Program-made: the position numbers and the translations under genes | The notes under the pieces: model-generated | Seen by the model: only the letters and a program-made list of their open reading frames with translations | Told to the model about the DNA's origin: nothing | Databases searched by the model: none | In this document: positions 1 to 9,581 of the stretch, piece by piece | How the letters are laid out: each line of letters opens with the position of its first letter | Position numbering within the stretch: the first letter of the stretch is position 1 | Assembly (NCBI RefSeq): GCF_030758295.1 | Contig: NZ_CP132335.1 | Span: forward strand, 2,146,412 to 2,210,411 | Direction of reading: 5' to 3' | Length of the DNA: 64,000 nucleotides | DNA from: Pararhizobium sp. IMCC21322 | GTDB taxonomy: Bacteria; Pseudomonadota; Alphaproteobacteria; Rhizobiales; GCA-2746425

Positions 1-1227
1 CGATCAAGCTGAGTACTGCCCTTTTTGTCTTTTCATCGTCGCTGCTTGCAGCAACGCTCAAACCCGTCATCCGTTGCGCGATTAATGCAATCTCTTCCGT
101 TTTGGCAGGACAGACAATATTAGTTTGCACAGCCGGAACACTCAGGTGCTTACTAACCAGATCGGCAATCTGGGTTTCAAGTTCCGGTGCGGGCAACCGT
201 CATCCACCGGGATCCTTTGGGCCAGAGCTGCGGATCAGACGATGAGACACATAATAGCGCAGCCTGCGTCCGTTGCCGGTCTTGGTATGGCTGGGCGTCA
301 GCCGGTCGCCGGTTTCGTCAAACAGCTTTCCGACCAGCAGCGAGACCTGCTTTTTCTGACCATATCTGTTGCGTCCTTGTCCCGGGCGCGACCGGATGGC
401 ACCGGCCATCAGTTTTTCCTGCAGCGCATCCCAACGAGCAGGCTCAATAAGTGCCGGGTGCTGACCAGGCCAGACCTTTTCCTTGTGCCTGATACGGCCT
501 GCATAGATCGGGTTGGTCAGAATATGATAGATATGGCCAAAGCTGAACGGTGTTCCACCCTTCAGTCGGCCTGACGACAATGTGCGGATTGCTGTCTTCA
601 GACCCTGCTTGTCAGCCTCGGTTTTGACGATCCGGACATTGCGGTGCCTGTCGTAGAGATCATAGATCATTCGGATCGTCGCAGCATCTGCCTCAGTGAT
701 CTTCAGCGTTCGCCCATCGGGTTCATAACCAAGAGGCACATTGCCGCCCATCCACAGCCCCTTCCTTTTGGAAGCCGCAATCTTGTCGCGGATACGCTCT
801 GCAGTCACCTCGCGTTCAAACTGGGCAAAGCTCAGCAGCATGTTTAGCGTCAACCGCCCCATGCTGGTGGCGGTGTTGAATGATTGGGTGACAGAGACAA
901 AGGACGCGCCGGTGTTATCCAGAATGTCGACAATCTTGGCAAAATCAGCCAGTGATCTGGTCAGCCGGTCGATCTTGTAGACCAGGATCTGGTCAACAGC
1001 CCCGCGATCAATGTCTGCCAGAAGCCGCTGCAGACCGGGCCTTTCCAGTGTACCTCCGGAGATGCCGCCGTCATCGTAGCGATCCGGCACCTGCACCCAG
1101 CCTTCGTTCTTATGGCTAGTGATGTAGGCAGAACATGCCTCATGCTGCGCATCAAGCGAGTTGAAGTCCTGTTCCAGCCCGTCTTCCGAGCTCTTGCGGG
1201 TGTAGATGGCGAGCGGATCTTTTTCAT
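1..1227 (-). pseudogene. Large serine recombinase, frameshifted and with an internal stop, runs off the left edge
   Basis: This encodes a resolvase/invertase-type serine recombinase, which would cut and rejoin DNA for a mobile element. The N-terminal part reads AIYTRKSSEDGLEQDFNSLD in the frame of the main ORF and includes the catalytic Y-x-R-x-S motif. That frame has no start codon. The only ATG (1225-1227) overlaps the DUF2924 stop as ATGA and is one base out of frame. One extra A in the A5 tract at 1220-1224 (minus strand) would give MKKDPLAIYTRKSS. Farther on, a TGA at 200-202 sits where relatives have Trp (context DPGG-stop-RLPAPELE), and the same frame stays open to base 1. It is therefore a pseudogene with two lesions, unless the sequence has errors. 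A resolvase domain, a recombinase domain and the start of the C-terminal region are recognisable. Confidence 0.85.
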
Positions 1228-1664
1228 GCGCCGCTCCCTGTGGCTTTATTCAGCCCGAAAAAGCGCGGTCCTGACCAATTTGTGCCGGTGATATGTAGCG
1301 CAATATCTGACAACGATTTGTAACGGGTGTCATTCATGACGTATCCGTCTTCGCTCACATCAACCTGATACCGGCGCCCGTTCCATTCCCGGACCAACTG
1401 GGTCCCGGGACGGATTGCGGGAGCCGGGCCGCGTACCGATCTGCGATCCGCTGCCGCTTTCAGCGCGCGCCTTAAATCCGGGGCCAGCCTCCCGAACCTG
1501 CGGCACTGCGCCTCCCAGATCAGTGCCTTGCGCATAAAGATCATCGACAGGAAGTATGGGGGTGCCTCCCCAAACGCTTTCGCCCACGCCGTGCGCAGAG
1601 CGGAGCGGTCCATTATCTCCAACTCAGCCCACCGTGACGCTATGACAGCCTCGGTCTCCATCAC
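1224..1664 (-). CDS. DUF2924 domain-containing protein
   Basis: The 146-residue protein has the DUF2924 hallmarks: a helical N-terminal half, then GTQLVREWNGRRYQVDV, a YKSLSDIA segment and a closing TGTNWSGPRFFGL. Its molecular function is not established. The family is nearly always found directly upstream of a large serine recombinase in alphaproteobacterial integrative elements, as here. The start ATG overlaps the DUF3489 stop, and the stop overlaps the ATG of the recombinase, so the three genes form one translationally coupled unit. The length is normal and the frame is intact even though the recombinase next to it is broken. Confidence 0.85.
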   Translation of the reverse strand: MMETEAVIASRWAELEIMDRSALRTAWAKAFGEAPPYFLSMIFMRKALIWEAQCRRFGRLAPDLRRALKAAADRRSVRGPAPAIRPGTQLVREWNGRRYQVDVSEDGYVMNDTRYKSLSDIALHITGTNWSGPRFFGLNKATGSGA

Positions 1665-1963
1665 GTAGTCTCCGCGCCAGCCAGCCCGGCTATCTGGTAT
1701 CGGGAGGGCTTTCCATTGTCAGGTTTTACCGAAGTGATCTCATAGCCAGACTTGCGGAGGCCTGTTAGGGCTGCGCGTGTTGTATGTGGTAACCATCCGA
1801 GAGTGTTGCTGAGGCTTGGCACATCAGCTCCGCCCTTCTGGCTTAGAAGGGCGATCAGCCTTGCCTTTTTTGTGACCTTTGCAACTGTAGAAACCTGTTT
1901 TGGCGCTCGTGCCGTAGCAGGTTTGGTTGCATTCTCTCGTTTCGGATTTGTCGTTTTCGTCAT
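1661..1963 (-). CDS. DUF3489 domain-containing protein
   Basis: This is a 100-residue basic protein. The N-terminal 40 residues are rich in Lys, Thr, Ala and Pro and probably disordered. They are followed by a winged-helix-like DUF3489 domain (KKARLIALLSQKGGADVPSL, WLPHTTRAALTGLRKSGYEI). The start at 1963 is chosen because AAGGAG lies six bases upstream; a longer reading to 2125 has no such site. The family accompanies DUF2924 and recombinase genes in mobile elements and is presumed to bind DNA, but its role is unknown. It is the first gene of the coupled trio. Confidence 0.8.
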   Translation of the reverse strand: MTKTTNPKRENATKPATARAPKQVSTVAKVTKKARLIALLSQKGGADVPSLSNTLGWLPHTTRAALTGLRKSGYEITSVKPDNGKPSRYQIAGLAGAETT

Positions 1964-2138
1964 GATGTTCTCCTTCTTCATCAGGCCGGACCAAGAAGGT
2001 CCCGGTACTGATGAAAGCCCGGAGTGCCGGGCGCAGAAGGTGGCACCCTGGCGCAGGGTGCGTCGGTCCGCACAGTACCGCTCTGTTTGGCAAGCAAGTC
2101 CAGTCGTGCCTGCCTTGAAACTCACAGGAATTTTCCGG

Positions 2139-2192
2139 GAGCTGCAGGCTCATGACCTGGAGGTCGTAGGTTCAAATCCCACCCCCACAACA
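2139..2192 (+). other. tRNA-Met-like 3' fragment, possible attachment-site scar
   Basis: The stretch contains a CAT anticodon context (GCAGGCTCATGACCTGGAGG) followed by a T-arm-like GTAGGTTCAAATCCCAC and a 3' end near CCCACAACA. It resembles the 3' half of an alphaproteobacterial initiator or elongator tRNA-Met. No matching 5' acceptor strand or D-arm lies upstream, and the T stem has one mismatch, so it is not a working tRNA. Its position at the outer side of the recombinase module fits an attachment-site remnant left by integration into a tRNA gene, which is an inference. Confidence 0.55.
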
Positions 2193-2197
2193 AAAAT

Positions 2198-2706
2198 TTC
2201 TATTTAAAAACAATACGTTAAACATATCGAGAAATTGCGTTATTTCGCGATTTTCAAATTAATAAGGCTATAATAAGGTGGCGGAATAGCAATCAGTAGG
2301 AATGCAGGGTGATTGTCGCATTGAACATGTCTCGATCTTCAAAAACTTCGTGCTCAAATTGGCGACACTAATCATCTGCCCAACCTCTGAAACTTAGTTC
2401 ATCTGGAAACCTAAATAGCAACTGCTTCACACATCTTGACTGGGTTCATCATGCAACAATGGTCGATTGATTTCCCACTTTTACATTGCTGGAAAGTCGT
2501 CATCTTGAGACAAACTTCTATCGAATTTGGTCATCATTCTGATCAACGGTCCTGAACTGCGTTGTGATCCGATGCAAAAATGGGCGGAAAGCAGCAGTTC
2601 GCTTCAGATGCGAATACAATTCTACAACTAGTCAATGCAGACAATTCGGTGCACAAAAGCTCGATTACGTGACTCCTTCAAGACTAACTTGCCGCCGCTT
2701 AGGATT
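2198..2706. other. AT-rich gap with no recognisable gene
   Basis: About 500 bases between the tRNA fragment and the end of the YhaN-like gene. No ORF with a recognisable product, no RNA gene and no clear terminator were seen. Short readings on the plus strand around 2564-2820 run into the YhaN-like gene on the other strand and have no family features. Confidence 0.5.
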
Positions 2707-5700
2707 CTATATCTCGTGGATACGCACATCAACTCCACACACGTCTTTCGCAATCTCGACAACGTGCCGGTGATGCGTCAAATATACGGCTTGCCCAGTC
2801 AGGCCAATCCGACGCATTAGCCCGCAGGCAGCGCGCGTACGATCTTCATCAAACGTCTCAAATACGTCGTCGCAGAAAAAGGGAAGAACAGTACCATTCT
2901 CTGCCATCTGTTCGTAGGCCGCAGCCCGAAGAGCGAGGTAGAGCTGAAAGCGAGTCCCCTTCGACATCGCATGAGCCTGCTTCGCTGCACCATCAGAGGA
3001 TTGGGTCGCAACTAGGGTTTCGTTAGTTCCTTCGATTTGTGTGGTGAGGCCACTATATGCCCCAGTCGTAAGCTCTGTGAAGGCGGCTTCAGCCGCCTCC
3101 ATCATCTCGCTACGATGTTTGTCTCTGTAGCGGCGAATAGCTTCATCGGCCATCAAATGTCCAATTCTCAATTCGAGAAAATCGCGGATAACGCTTTCCA
3201 TCTCGAGTTCGATTGTCTGACGACGAGCAACAAGCATTGCGACATCGGCATCACCAGTAATCGCATCAAGGTCGGACTTCGCACGAGTTCTGTTCTCGAT
3301 TGCCGTTGTCAAGCTTTCCTCGAGACTGGAGAGGTCCAGTTTGACCTCATGCGCCAAAGCCTTAGCCTCAGACAGTGATTCTCGCTCAAGTATTTCTTCG
3401 GCGTCGGACTTGGACTTAACATTGAGGACCGAACAGAGTTCGCTCGACAAACTGGCAATCTCATCACGCAATTCGATCGCGCGGCTTCCTCGCAGAACGG
3501 ATTTGCGAAGCTCTTCCACTGTGCCGGTTGGAATGGCGGCATCGAACATTGCCGCCGAGAGTCCCACCTGCGCGTCGACGTCGTCTAGGTTACCTTGGGC
3601 AGACCGACGACTGTCTTCAGCGACTTCGATCTCGCTGGATAGTTCTGCCCGCATACCGTCGGATTTGATGGCGGCTTCAGATTTCGATACCAGGGCATCA
3701 TAAGCGTCGGTCGTTGGCATGTCAGCCAGCTCGGGATCATTTGCGATCACCGACACCAAGGCCTCGTTCAACGCCTTCTGATCGGCTTCCATGCCGTGGA
3801 TTTGGCGCAGTATGCCAAGCAGTTTTTCATTGAGTTCACGAATTTCCCGAAAAATCTCGAATGCCTGGGGAAACGGAACGACTCTGCCAACATCATCAAA
3901 CGCGTCTTCCAGTGCTTTGGACCACACCGATTTTGCTTCGTCTCTCGTTCCTGCGGCGACCGTTTTCTTGTTTGCCCTTTTCAAATGCTCCGTTTCCGCA
4001 TCATCCACGGTCCTTTGCGCCGCCCGCCGCTCGATCTTCGTCTTTTCACGCTCTGCCGCGATCTTGCTTGCCATGGCGACCAAAGCGTCAAGTGTTGCTT
4101 CGGGAGCATGGAGAGCCCTGGCAAGTTCTTTTCTCAACAGTTCCGCCGCCTCAAGAACCGGTGCGGCTGCGACTTGTTCGTTCTCTGCGGCAATCGCCTG
4201 TTCGCGTGCTGCCTCTACCTTACGCACCCAATCGGTGAAGCCGGTTGGCGATAGATCACGATTCAATCCAGCGGCAGATGGATGCCCCAGCAATTCGGAT
4301 TGAAGAGTATCTAAGCGACTGTTTGCCTTCTCAATCGCAATCTTCTTCGCCAGGGATTTGCTGTGTGCTTCGGCCAGCACGACTTTGAGTTGTCTGACCT
4401 CAGCTAGTTCCTTTGCTTGGCTGTGACGAGCGAGGCTCTTTGCGTCGTCCACGCGCATTGCGGTCTCGAACAAGTCCGCCGAGGGTTTGGAAAGGTCGCC
4501 GAGATGCTCATTCCAGAGGCTATCACGCTTGCTGCGCAACGCTATCGCCTCGTCATCTGTGATAAATGCGCCCGAGTCTTCTAAGGCATCTATGCGAGAA
4601 ACAAGCTGTTCGGCGGCTTCTTCCGCGCCGGCCAATTCATCTTCAGTACGGCTGACCGCACCTTTCGCGGACTCAACGTCGCGCGCCAAAGTTGATGCGT
4701 CTTCAGAGCTCAGTGGCAACTCAGGCATGGATTCAAAACTTTTCCCGACGAGAGAAAGTAGCGAAAGAGCCCTGCGTGCTGACTGTTGCACCAGCCTCTG
4801 CGCTTCTGTCGCCTTGGTAGCTTCTGTGACGATGTATGACGCATTTCGAAGATCTAAAACCTTCTGTATATCGGGAACATCTCCAGTCTCTTCGGGCAGA
4901 CCGGCAAGTGTCCTTCCAGCCGCCTCAACCGTTTTAAGGGCGTTTTCTTCCTCTTCCTCGGCCGTTAGAAGCTTTGCGTCAGCATCGGAAACAGCCTGAA
5001 ATTTCAACTCGAGTTCCCGCAGATAAGTTAGATCAAAGACGAATTGATCAGGCATATCCACGGACTTCAGCCCAATATCGACAAGGCCTCGTTTCATGTC
5101 CTCGATAACCTCATCTCGTTGGATTTGTCTCCGCGGAAGATCGGTCGCGGCGGTTCCGCACCTATCTCTGAGCTCTCGCAAATCACCGAGTTTTTTCAGG
5201 ATTTGAACCATCTTCGGTTGCGACACGATTGCGTCGCGCTCTTCTGTCTTTTCGTCGATCAAGTCACTGAGACGTTTTTGCTCAGCTTCGAGCAGGACAC
5301 GACGTTTCGAAAGTTCGACAAGTTCTTCTGGATCTATGTCCAAATCGATCGGGAAATGCTGCAGCGGATTCAACTCATGCGCCAATTCCGCAATCTTAGT
5401 CGACACCGGAAAAGCTTTGGCAATTGCCTCTAGGCTTGCTTGCAATTTTATCTTATCTTGGCGCTCTTCCCGCACCTCTTTTTCCAAGGCTTCAGCATCT
5501 TTCAAGGTCTGATTTCGATTGCGGTAGTCTGAAACGCTGATATCCGCTTCCCGAATTTGTGCGGTGACATCGTCCAAATCGCGCTTTAGATGGGCAAAGA
5601 CAGATTTGCTACCACCTTTTTGTAGAGATCGCCGCAGCGTTTATCGACCGTATCCAGGACTACGGACAAATCGTTTACACCGGCAGCGGCTGAAAACAGC

Positions 5701-6149
5701 AGCCGCCCTATATCACCTTTGCTGTTTGCAATCTCTTCACCACCATCCTCTATCGTGGCATCGTCAAGGCAAAGCAGCTTGCGGTAATCATCAATAGCAA
5801 GGCCCGAAAGCACGCCTTGAAGTGCAGTTTCCGGTACCTTAGTGCCAGATTGATCGACCAGGCTGTTGTTACGACCAGGAAGGCGAGTAAATTTTCGGAT
5901 ACCATCTTCCAGCATAAGCGTAGTGGATACCTTGAGGTTTGGCCGCTTGTGCTTGAAGTCGTATGGTTCGATGTGGCGGAAGCCGTAAAGTAAGCGGAGA
6001 TAGCCCTCCATGACGGTCGTTTTGCCCGCTTCGTTGGACCCATAAACCAAGTGAAAGTCGGAACCTCCGTCAGGACGGTCACCAAAATCCAGCCACTTGT
6101 CTGTGAAATGGCCGAAGAATTCGAGCCCGAGACGTTGGAGCCGCATCAT
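2707..6149 (-). pseudogene. YhaN-like AAA/SMC-type ATPase (Rad50/SbcC-like), split by a frameshift at 5617-5621
   Basis: Two adjacent readings make one protein of about 1,147 residues. The first (5586-6149) has the N-terminal ATPase half, with FGHFTDKWLDFG and the Walker A segment YGSNEAGKTT. The second (2707-5577) carries a long coiled-coil region and the C-terminal half, ending with a Walker B-like LPFFCDDVFETFDEDR and a signature-like region near ALRAAAYEQMAENG. The first reading runs to DLYKK and then stops. If the A5 tract at 5617-5621 (minus strand) had six A, it would continue GGSKSVFAHLKRDLDDV into the second reading. The gene would partner the YhaO-like nuclease upstream, with which it overlaps by ATGA, as in the Mre11-Rad50 family of DNA-end processing complexes. 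The frameshift may be real or a homopolymer error. Confidence 0.85.
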
Positions 6150-7373
6150 TTCGATGCTCCCTTCATTAGGGCCAACATCGAGATCGCTGCCTGATCAGTG
6201 ATGTCCTCAAGCAGTTTTGCCGAAGCGGGTTCATCTGGAGTGAGGGCTTGTCTGCGGTCAGGGGGCAATAGTGAAATGAGGTGATCCAGCTCCTGTTTCG
6301 CAGATCTCTGGAGGCCTTCCTCACCGCGCAATTCGCTCATGATGCTCTTTAGTTCAGATACAGCGTTTGCGGACCCCGGGTCCTCCGAGTTCACGACAAC
6401 ATCCAATTCGACTTTCTCGACCCAAAGACAACCCGTCTCCTCAGCAAGGTCCCTTATGGTTTCCCTCCACACATCAGCGTCTCGCCGGATCTGCCAAGCT
6501 CGCTCGGTCTGTCCGACTAAGTTGAGCCTTAGGATTGCTGCATCAGAGTTGGTTGTCGCGGCTTCGGCGCGAAAATGGGCGTGAATACAGCTCCGAAGAT
6601 CTTCATCATCTGCAACGTCCGACACGTCGCAGCGGCTCACCCGAAACTCTACAGGCGCCAACGGCACTTCTTCGATCCCTATGCTGGACCCGTCGATATT
6701 CAGAAGCGTCGCAGATTTCGGCCCTGCCTCACCGATATCGCTCCCATGCGGGATACCTGGCATGACAATCCGAATGGACCTCGCGCTTATGCACGTGCCC
6801 TAAAGCCCAATAGTCAAAGCCATGGCCGATCAGTTCTGAGACTGTGCATGGCGCATAGGGATCATGGCCGGAAGCTCCGGACAGCGACGTGTGCATCATT
6901 CCGATGTTCACAGCGCCAGCGACTGGCGGATCATATTTTGGCAGCAGACTTTCAACCGCATGTTTGTCGCGAAAACTGACGCCGTGTATCCAGATGTTTT
7001 CTTCGGTAAGTTGGACCTTTCCACCTCGACCATCGAAAACATGCACATTAGCAGGCAACTCGAAAGCTCCAGCTACAGGGTTTTCCGCATCATGATTGCC
7101 TTTGACATAGAAAACGGAAATCCCAGCCTCATGCAGTTGCTCCAACGCGGAGATCAGGAATGCTGCGGTCTTTGCGCTCCGTTCTTTCCCATCAAACAGA
7201 TCGCCGACGATGAGCAACGCGCTGACACTCTCATCAATGCAGTATTGCACCAACCGATTGAGCGTAGTTCGCGTTGCGATCTGAACCTGTTCGCGAAGCC
7301 GTTTATCTTTCAGCGCAAGACTCTTTAGCGGAGAATCAAGATGCAGGTCTGCTGTGTGAATTATCTTTATCAC
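6146..7373 (-). pseudogene. YhaO-like Mre11/SbcD-type metallophosphoesterase, split by a frameshift near 6764-6780
   Basis: The N-terminal reading (from GTG at 7373, with AAAGGAG nine bases upstream) has the nuclease motifs in order: TADLHLDSPL, VGDLFDG, VKGNHDA, GMMHTSL and GHVHKR, which together bind two metal ions. It then runs out of frame after REVHS. The second reading (6146-6763) resumes with MPGIPHGSDIGEAGPKSATL, which follows directly in YhaO relatives, and continues as the capping C-terminal domain. The shift is equivalent to one base gained or two lost, and there is no homopolymer here, so it looks like a real lesion. An ATG at 6761-6763 could restart translation. The partner ATPase gene follows with an ATGA overlap. 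The predicted role is DNA double-strand end processing; a defence role is possible but unproven. Confidence 0.85.
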
Positions 7374-7719
7374 TTCAAACCATCTCCTTTGCGAATAATC
7401 CAATCCAAACGAGCAGAACCCAAGGTCTCACGCTAACAGAGCATTCACAACTTTTTCCAGCACAGGAAATCTTCTCCCAGCATCCCAAGCTGAGGCTATG
7501 GAAGCTGAGACGTAGATTGGTTGCTTTCTAGAATTCTTTAGATTGCCTACTGCATTCTTTCCTGCTTGATGAAAAGCTTCGCTTTCGGCCCCAAATTCCT
7601 CTTCGAGTATGTTCTCTATATTGACACGCCAAGCCGTTAGTGTTCCTCGTCAGCGCCAATGGAACAAACATGTAGTGTCGTATGTTGCGTGCGCGCTACC
7701 TTCTTCGTGCTATGGACGT
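7374..7719. other. Gap between the YhaO-like gene and the SMP-30 gene; no gene seen
   Basis: This stretch lies upstream of the YhaO-like gene and downstream of the catabolic operon, both read leftwards. Only the AAAGGAG ribosome site near 7383-7389 could be picked out. No hairpin with a T-run was found to end the operon, and no ORF with a known product occurs. Confidence 0.45.
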
Positions 7720-8598
7720 TCAGGCCCCGAACCTTGGTTCTGGTATGCCCTTGATGCCCAAATCATAGATTGCAAACAGGCTGCCCCGCAGCGGACCGTC
7801 GCCTGGAAAGCGTGGCAAGGGCGGTTTGGCCATTGAGGTCACATAGAGCACGTCCATGTCTGGTCCGCCGAAATTGACACTTGTGACTTTCTTGACCGGC
7901 ATGTCGATCACTCGATCAACTGTTCCATCTGGGGCAAAGCGGGTCAGTTTTCCCTCATAGACCAAAGCGTTCCACAAATAGCCTTCAGCATCGACGGTTG
8001 AGCCGTCTGCCGCACCGCCATTTGAGCCGTCTATCTTGGCAAACGTCCTGCGATTGGACACGGTGCCGGTTTCGATGTCGTAGTCATAGGCCCAGATTTC
8101 ACCTGTCCAGGTGTCCTGAAAATAGAATGTCTTGTCGTCAGGACTGAAGCACGGTCCGTTTGAACAAATGATCCCTTCATCAACCTTTGTGACGGTAAAA
8201 TCAGGATCAACGCGGTAGAGCGCGCCGTTGGCACCTTCTTCCATCGTGTCCATGGACCCGGCAAAAAAACGTCCTTTGCGATCTGCTTTGCCATCGTTCA
8301 ACCGGTTGGCTGGCAAATCAGGTTCAGGATCGTGAAACAGCTCGCAATCGCCGGTGTTGAAATCCAGCCGATGGAACCCGCCCTGCAGACTGACAATTGC
8401 GCCCTCTCCATCCTTTCGCAGCACCATGGACCCGATTTTACCGGGCACATCCCATGCACGGACTTCGGTTCCATCTGCGGTGCATCTGAAAACACGCCCA
8501 TCCATGGAGTCGATGAAATACAGCCTTTGTTGCCCTACGTCCCAGACCGGACCTTCACCCAAAGTGGTTTTGACATCCAGTAATACGTCTATCCGCAT
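7720..8598 (-). CDS. SMP-30/gluconolactonase/LRE family protein, sugar lactonase
   Basis: The 292-residue protein is a six-bladed beta-propeller of the SMP-30 family. Members hydrolyse sugar lactones to aldonic acids using one divalent metal held by Glu, Asn and Asp residues. Matching motifs are LGEGPVWD near the start (metal Glu), NDGKADRKGRFFAGSM in the middle (the N and D of NDGK), and SNGPCFSPDDKTFYF with GSTVDAEGYLWNA in the second half. It has no signal peptide, so it acts in the cytoplasm. It is the last gene of the operon that begins at 16142, 38 bases after the BKACE gene. A lactonase here suggests that the SDR makes a lactone from a sugar or sugar derivative. The exact substrate cannot be read from the sequence. 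Confidence 0.85.
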   Translation of the reverse strand: MRIDVLLDVKTTLGEGPVWDVGQQRLYFIDSMDGRVFRCTADGTEVRAWDVPGKIGSMVLRKDGEGAIVSLQGGFHRLDFNTGDCELFHDPEPDLPANRLNDGKADRKGRFFAGSMDTMEEGANGALYRVDPDFTVTKVDEGIICSNGPCFSPDDKTFYFQDTWTGEIWAYDYDIETGTVSNRRTFAKIDGSNGGAADGSTVDAEGYLWNALVYEGKLTRFAPDGTVDRVIDMPVKKVTSVNFGGPDMDVLYVTSMAKPPLPRFPGDGPLRGSLFAIYDLGIKGIPEPRFGA

Positions 8599-8636
8599 GA
8601 TGGTTCCTCCATATGATTCAGCTGTGAAACAAGCAC

Positions 8637-9581
8637 CTAGAAGGCGACCTGATCGCCGCCTTTGAGCGACAGAATTTCGCGGGCTTCATCCGGTGTGGCA
8701 ACGAACAGACCCAGCCCTTCAATAATACTGCGGACCTTGGCAACCTGCACAGCGTTGGACGTTGCCAACTCGCCCTTGCCAGCCCAAATACTGTCTTCAA
8801 GACCAACACGCACATTGCCGCCAAGGGCGGCCGCCTGGGCCGCGATGCGGAATTGATTGGACCCCGCGCCCAACACGGACCAGCGGAAATCGTTGCCAAA
8901 CAACCGATCGGCGGTGCGCTTCATATGCATGACATCTTCAGGGTGCGGCCCGATCCCGCCCAATAAGCCAAAGACCGACTGCACAAAGAAAGGGGGTTTA
9001 ACCAGGCCGCGCTCCGCGAAATGTGCCAGATTGTAGAGATGCGAAATGTCGTAACACTCGAATTCAAACCGGGTGCCGTTCCCATAGCAAGTCTCCAATA
9101 CGTATTCGATGTCCTTGAAAGAATTGCGGAACACCAGATCGCGGGAGCCTTCCAGATGAGCGCGTTCCCACTCGTGTTTGAATTCCTTGTATTTGTTCAA
9201 AAGGGGATACAGACCGAAATTCATTGATCCCATATTGAGCGATGCCACTTCTGGCTGGTAGGTGGCCGCCGGGCTTACGCGCTCGGCCACGCTCATGTAA
9301 GGACTGCCGCCCGTGGTGATGTTGATCACCGCATTGGTGCCTTGCTTGATACGCGGCAGAAACGGGGCAAACGCTTCCGGTGTCTGGTCTGGTTGGCCGG
9401 TTTCAGGGTTGCGCGCGTGCAGATGAAGGATGGAAGCACCGGCCTGGGCTGCGGCAACAGCCTCTGAGGTGATTTCATCGGGCGTAATCGGCAAATGCGG
9501 CGTCATACTGGGGGTGTGGATTGCGCCAGTGATCGCACAAGTGATGATGACCTTACCATTCTGGGCGGTTGATGTGCTCAT
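8637..9581 (-). CDS. BKACE family (DUF849) beta-keto acid cleavage enzyme
   Basis: The 314-residue TIM-barrel protein belongs to the 3-keto-5-aminohexanoate cleavage enzyme (BKACE) family. These zinc enzymes react a beta-keto acid with acetyl-CoA to give acetoacetate and a new acyl-CoA. Visible marks are CAITGAIHTPSMTPHLPITP at the N-terminus, the zinc-binding HLHARNP, NITTGG, LNMGSMNFG, FGLLGGIGPHPEDVMHM and the C-terminal GLEDSIWAGKGELATSNA. Its start overlaps the stop of the preceding 3-hydroxyacid dehydrogenase by ATGA, so the dehydrogenase product is the likely substrate. In known carnitine pathways a similar pair converts carnitine through dehydrocarnitine. Here the lactonase and ribose-type importer point to a sugar acid instead. 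Confidence 0.88.
   Translation of the reverse strand: MSTSTAQNGKVIITCAITGAIHTPSMTPHLPITPDEITSEAVAAAQAGASILHLHARNPETGQPDQTPEAFAPFLPRIKQGTNAVINITTGGSPYMSVAERVSPAATYQPEVASLNMGSMNFGLYPLLNKYKEFKHEWERAHLEGSRDLVFRNSFKDIEYVLETCYGNGTRFEFECYDISHLYNLAHFAERGLVKPPFFVQSVFGLLGGIGPHPEDVMHMKRTADRLFGNDFRWSVLGAGSNQFRIAAQAAALGGNVRVGLEDSIWAGKGELATSNAVQVAKVRSIIEGLGLFVATPDEAREILSLKGGDQVAF

Noticed and set aside
200-202. Selenocysteine reading of the TGA in the recombinase gene
   Set aside because: Relatives have Trp, not Cys or Sec, at this position, and there is no reason to expect a selenoprotein; a nonsense change is simpler.
1752-2207. A 151-codon plus-strand reading ending LEVVGSNPTPTTKISI
   Set aside because: It is antisense to the DUF3489 gene, and its C-terminus is the translation of the tRNA-like fragment, a common false ORF.
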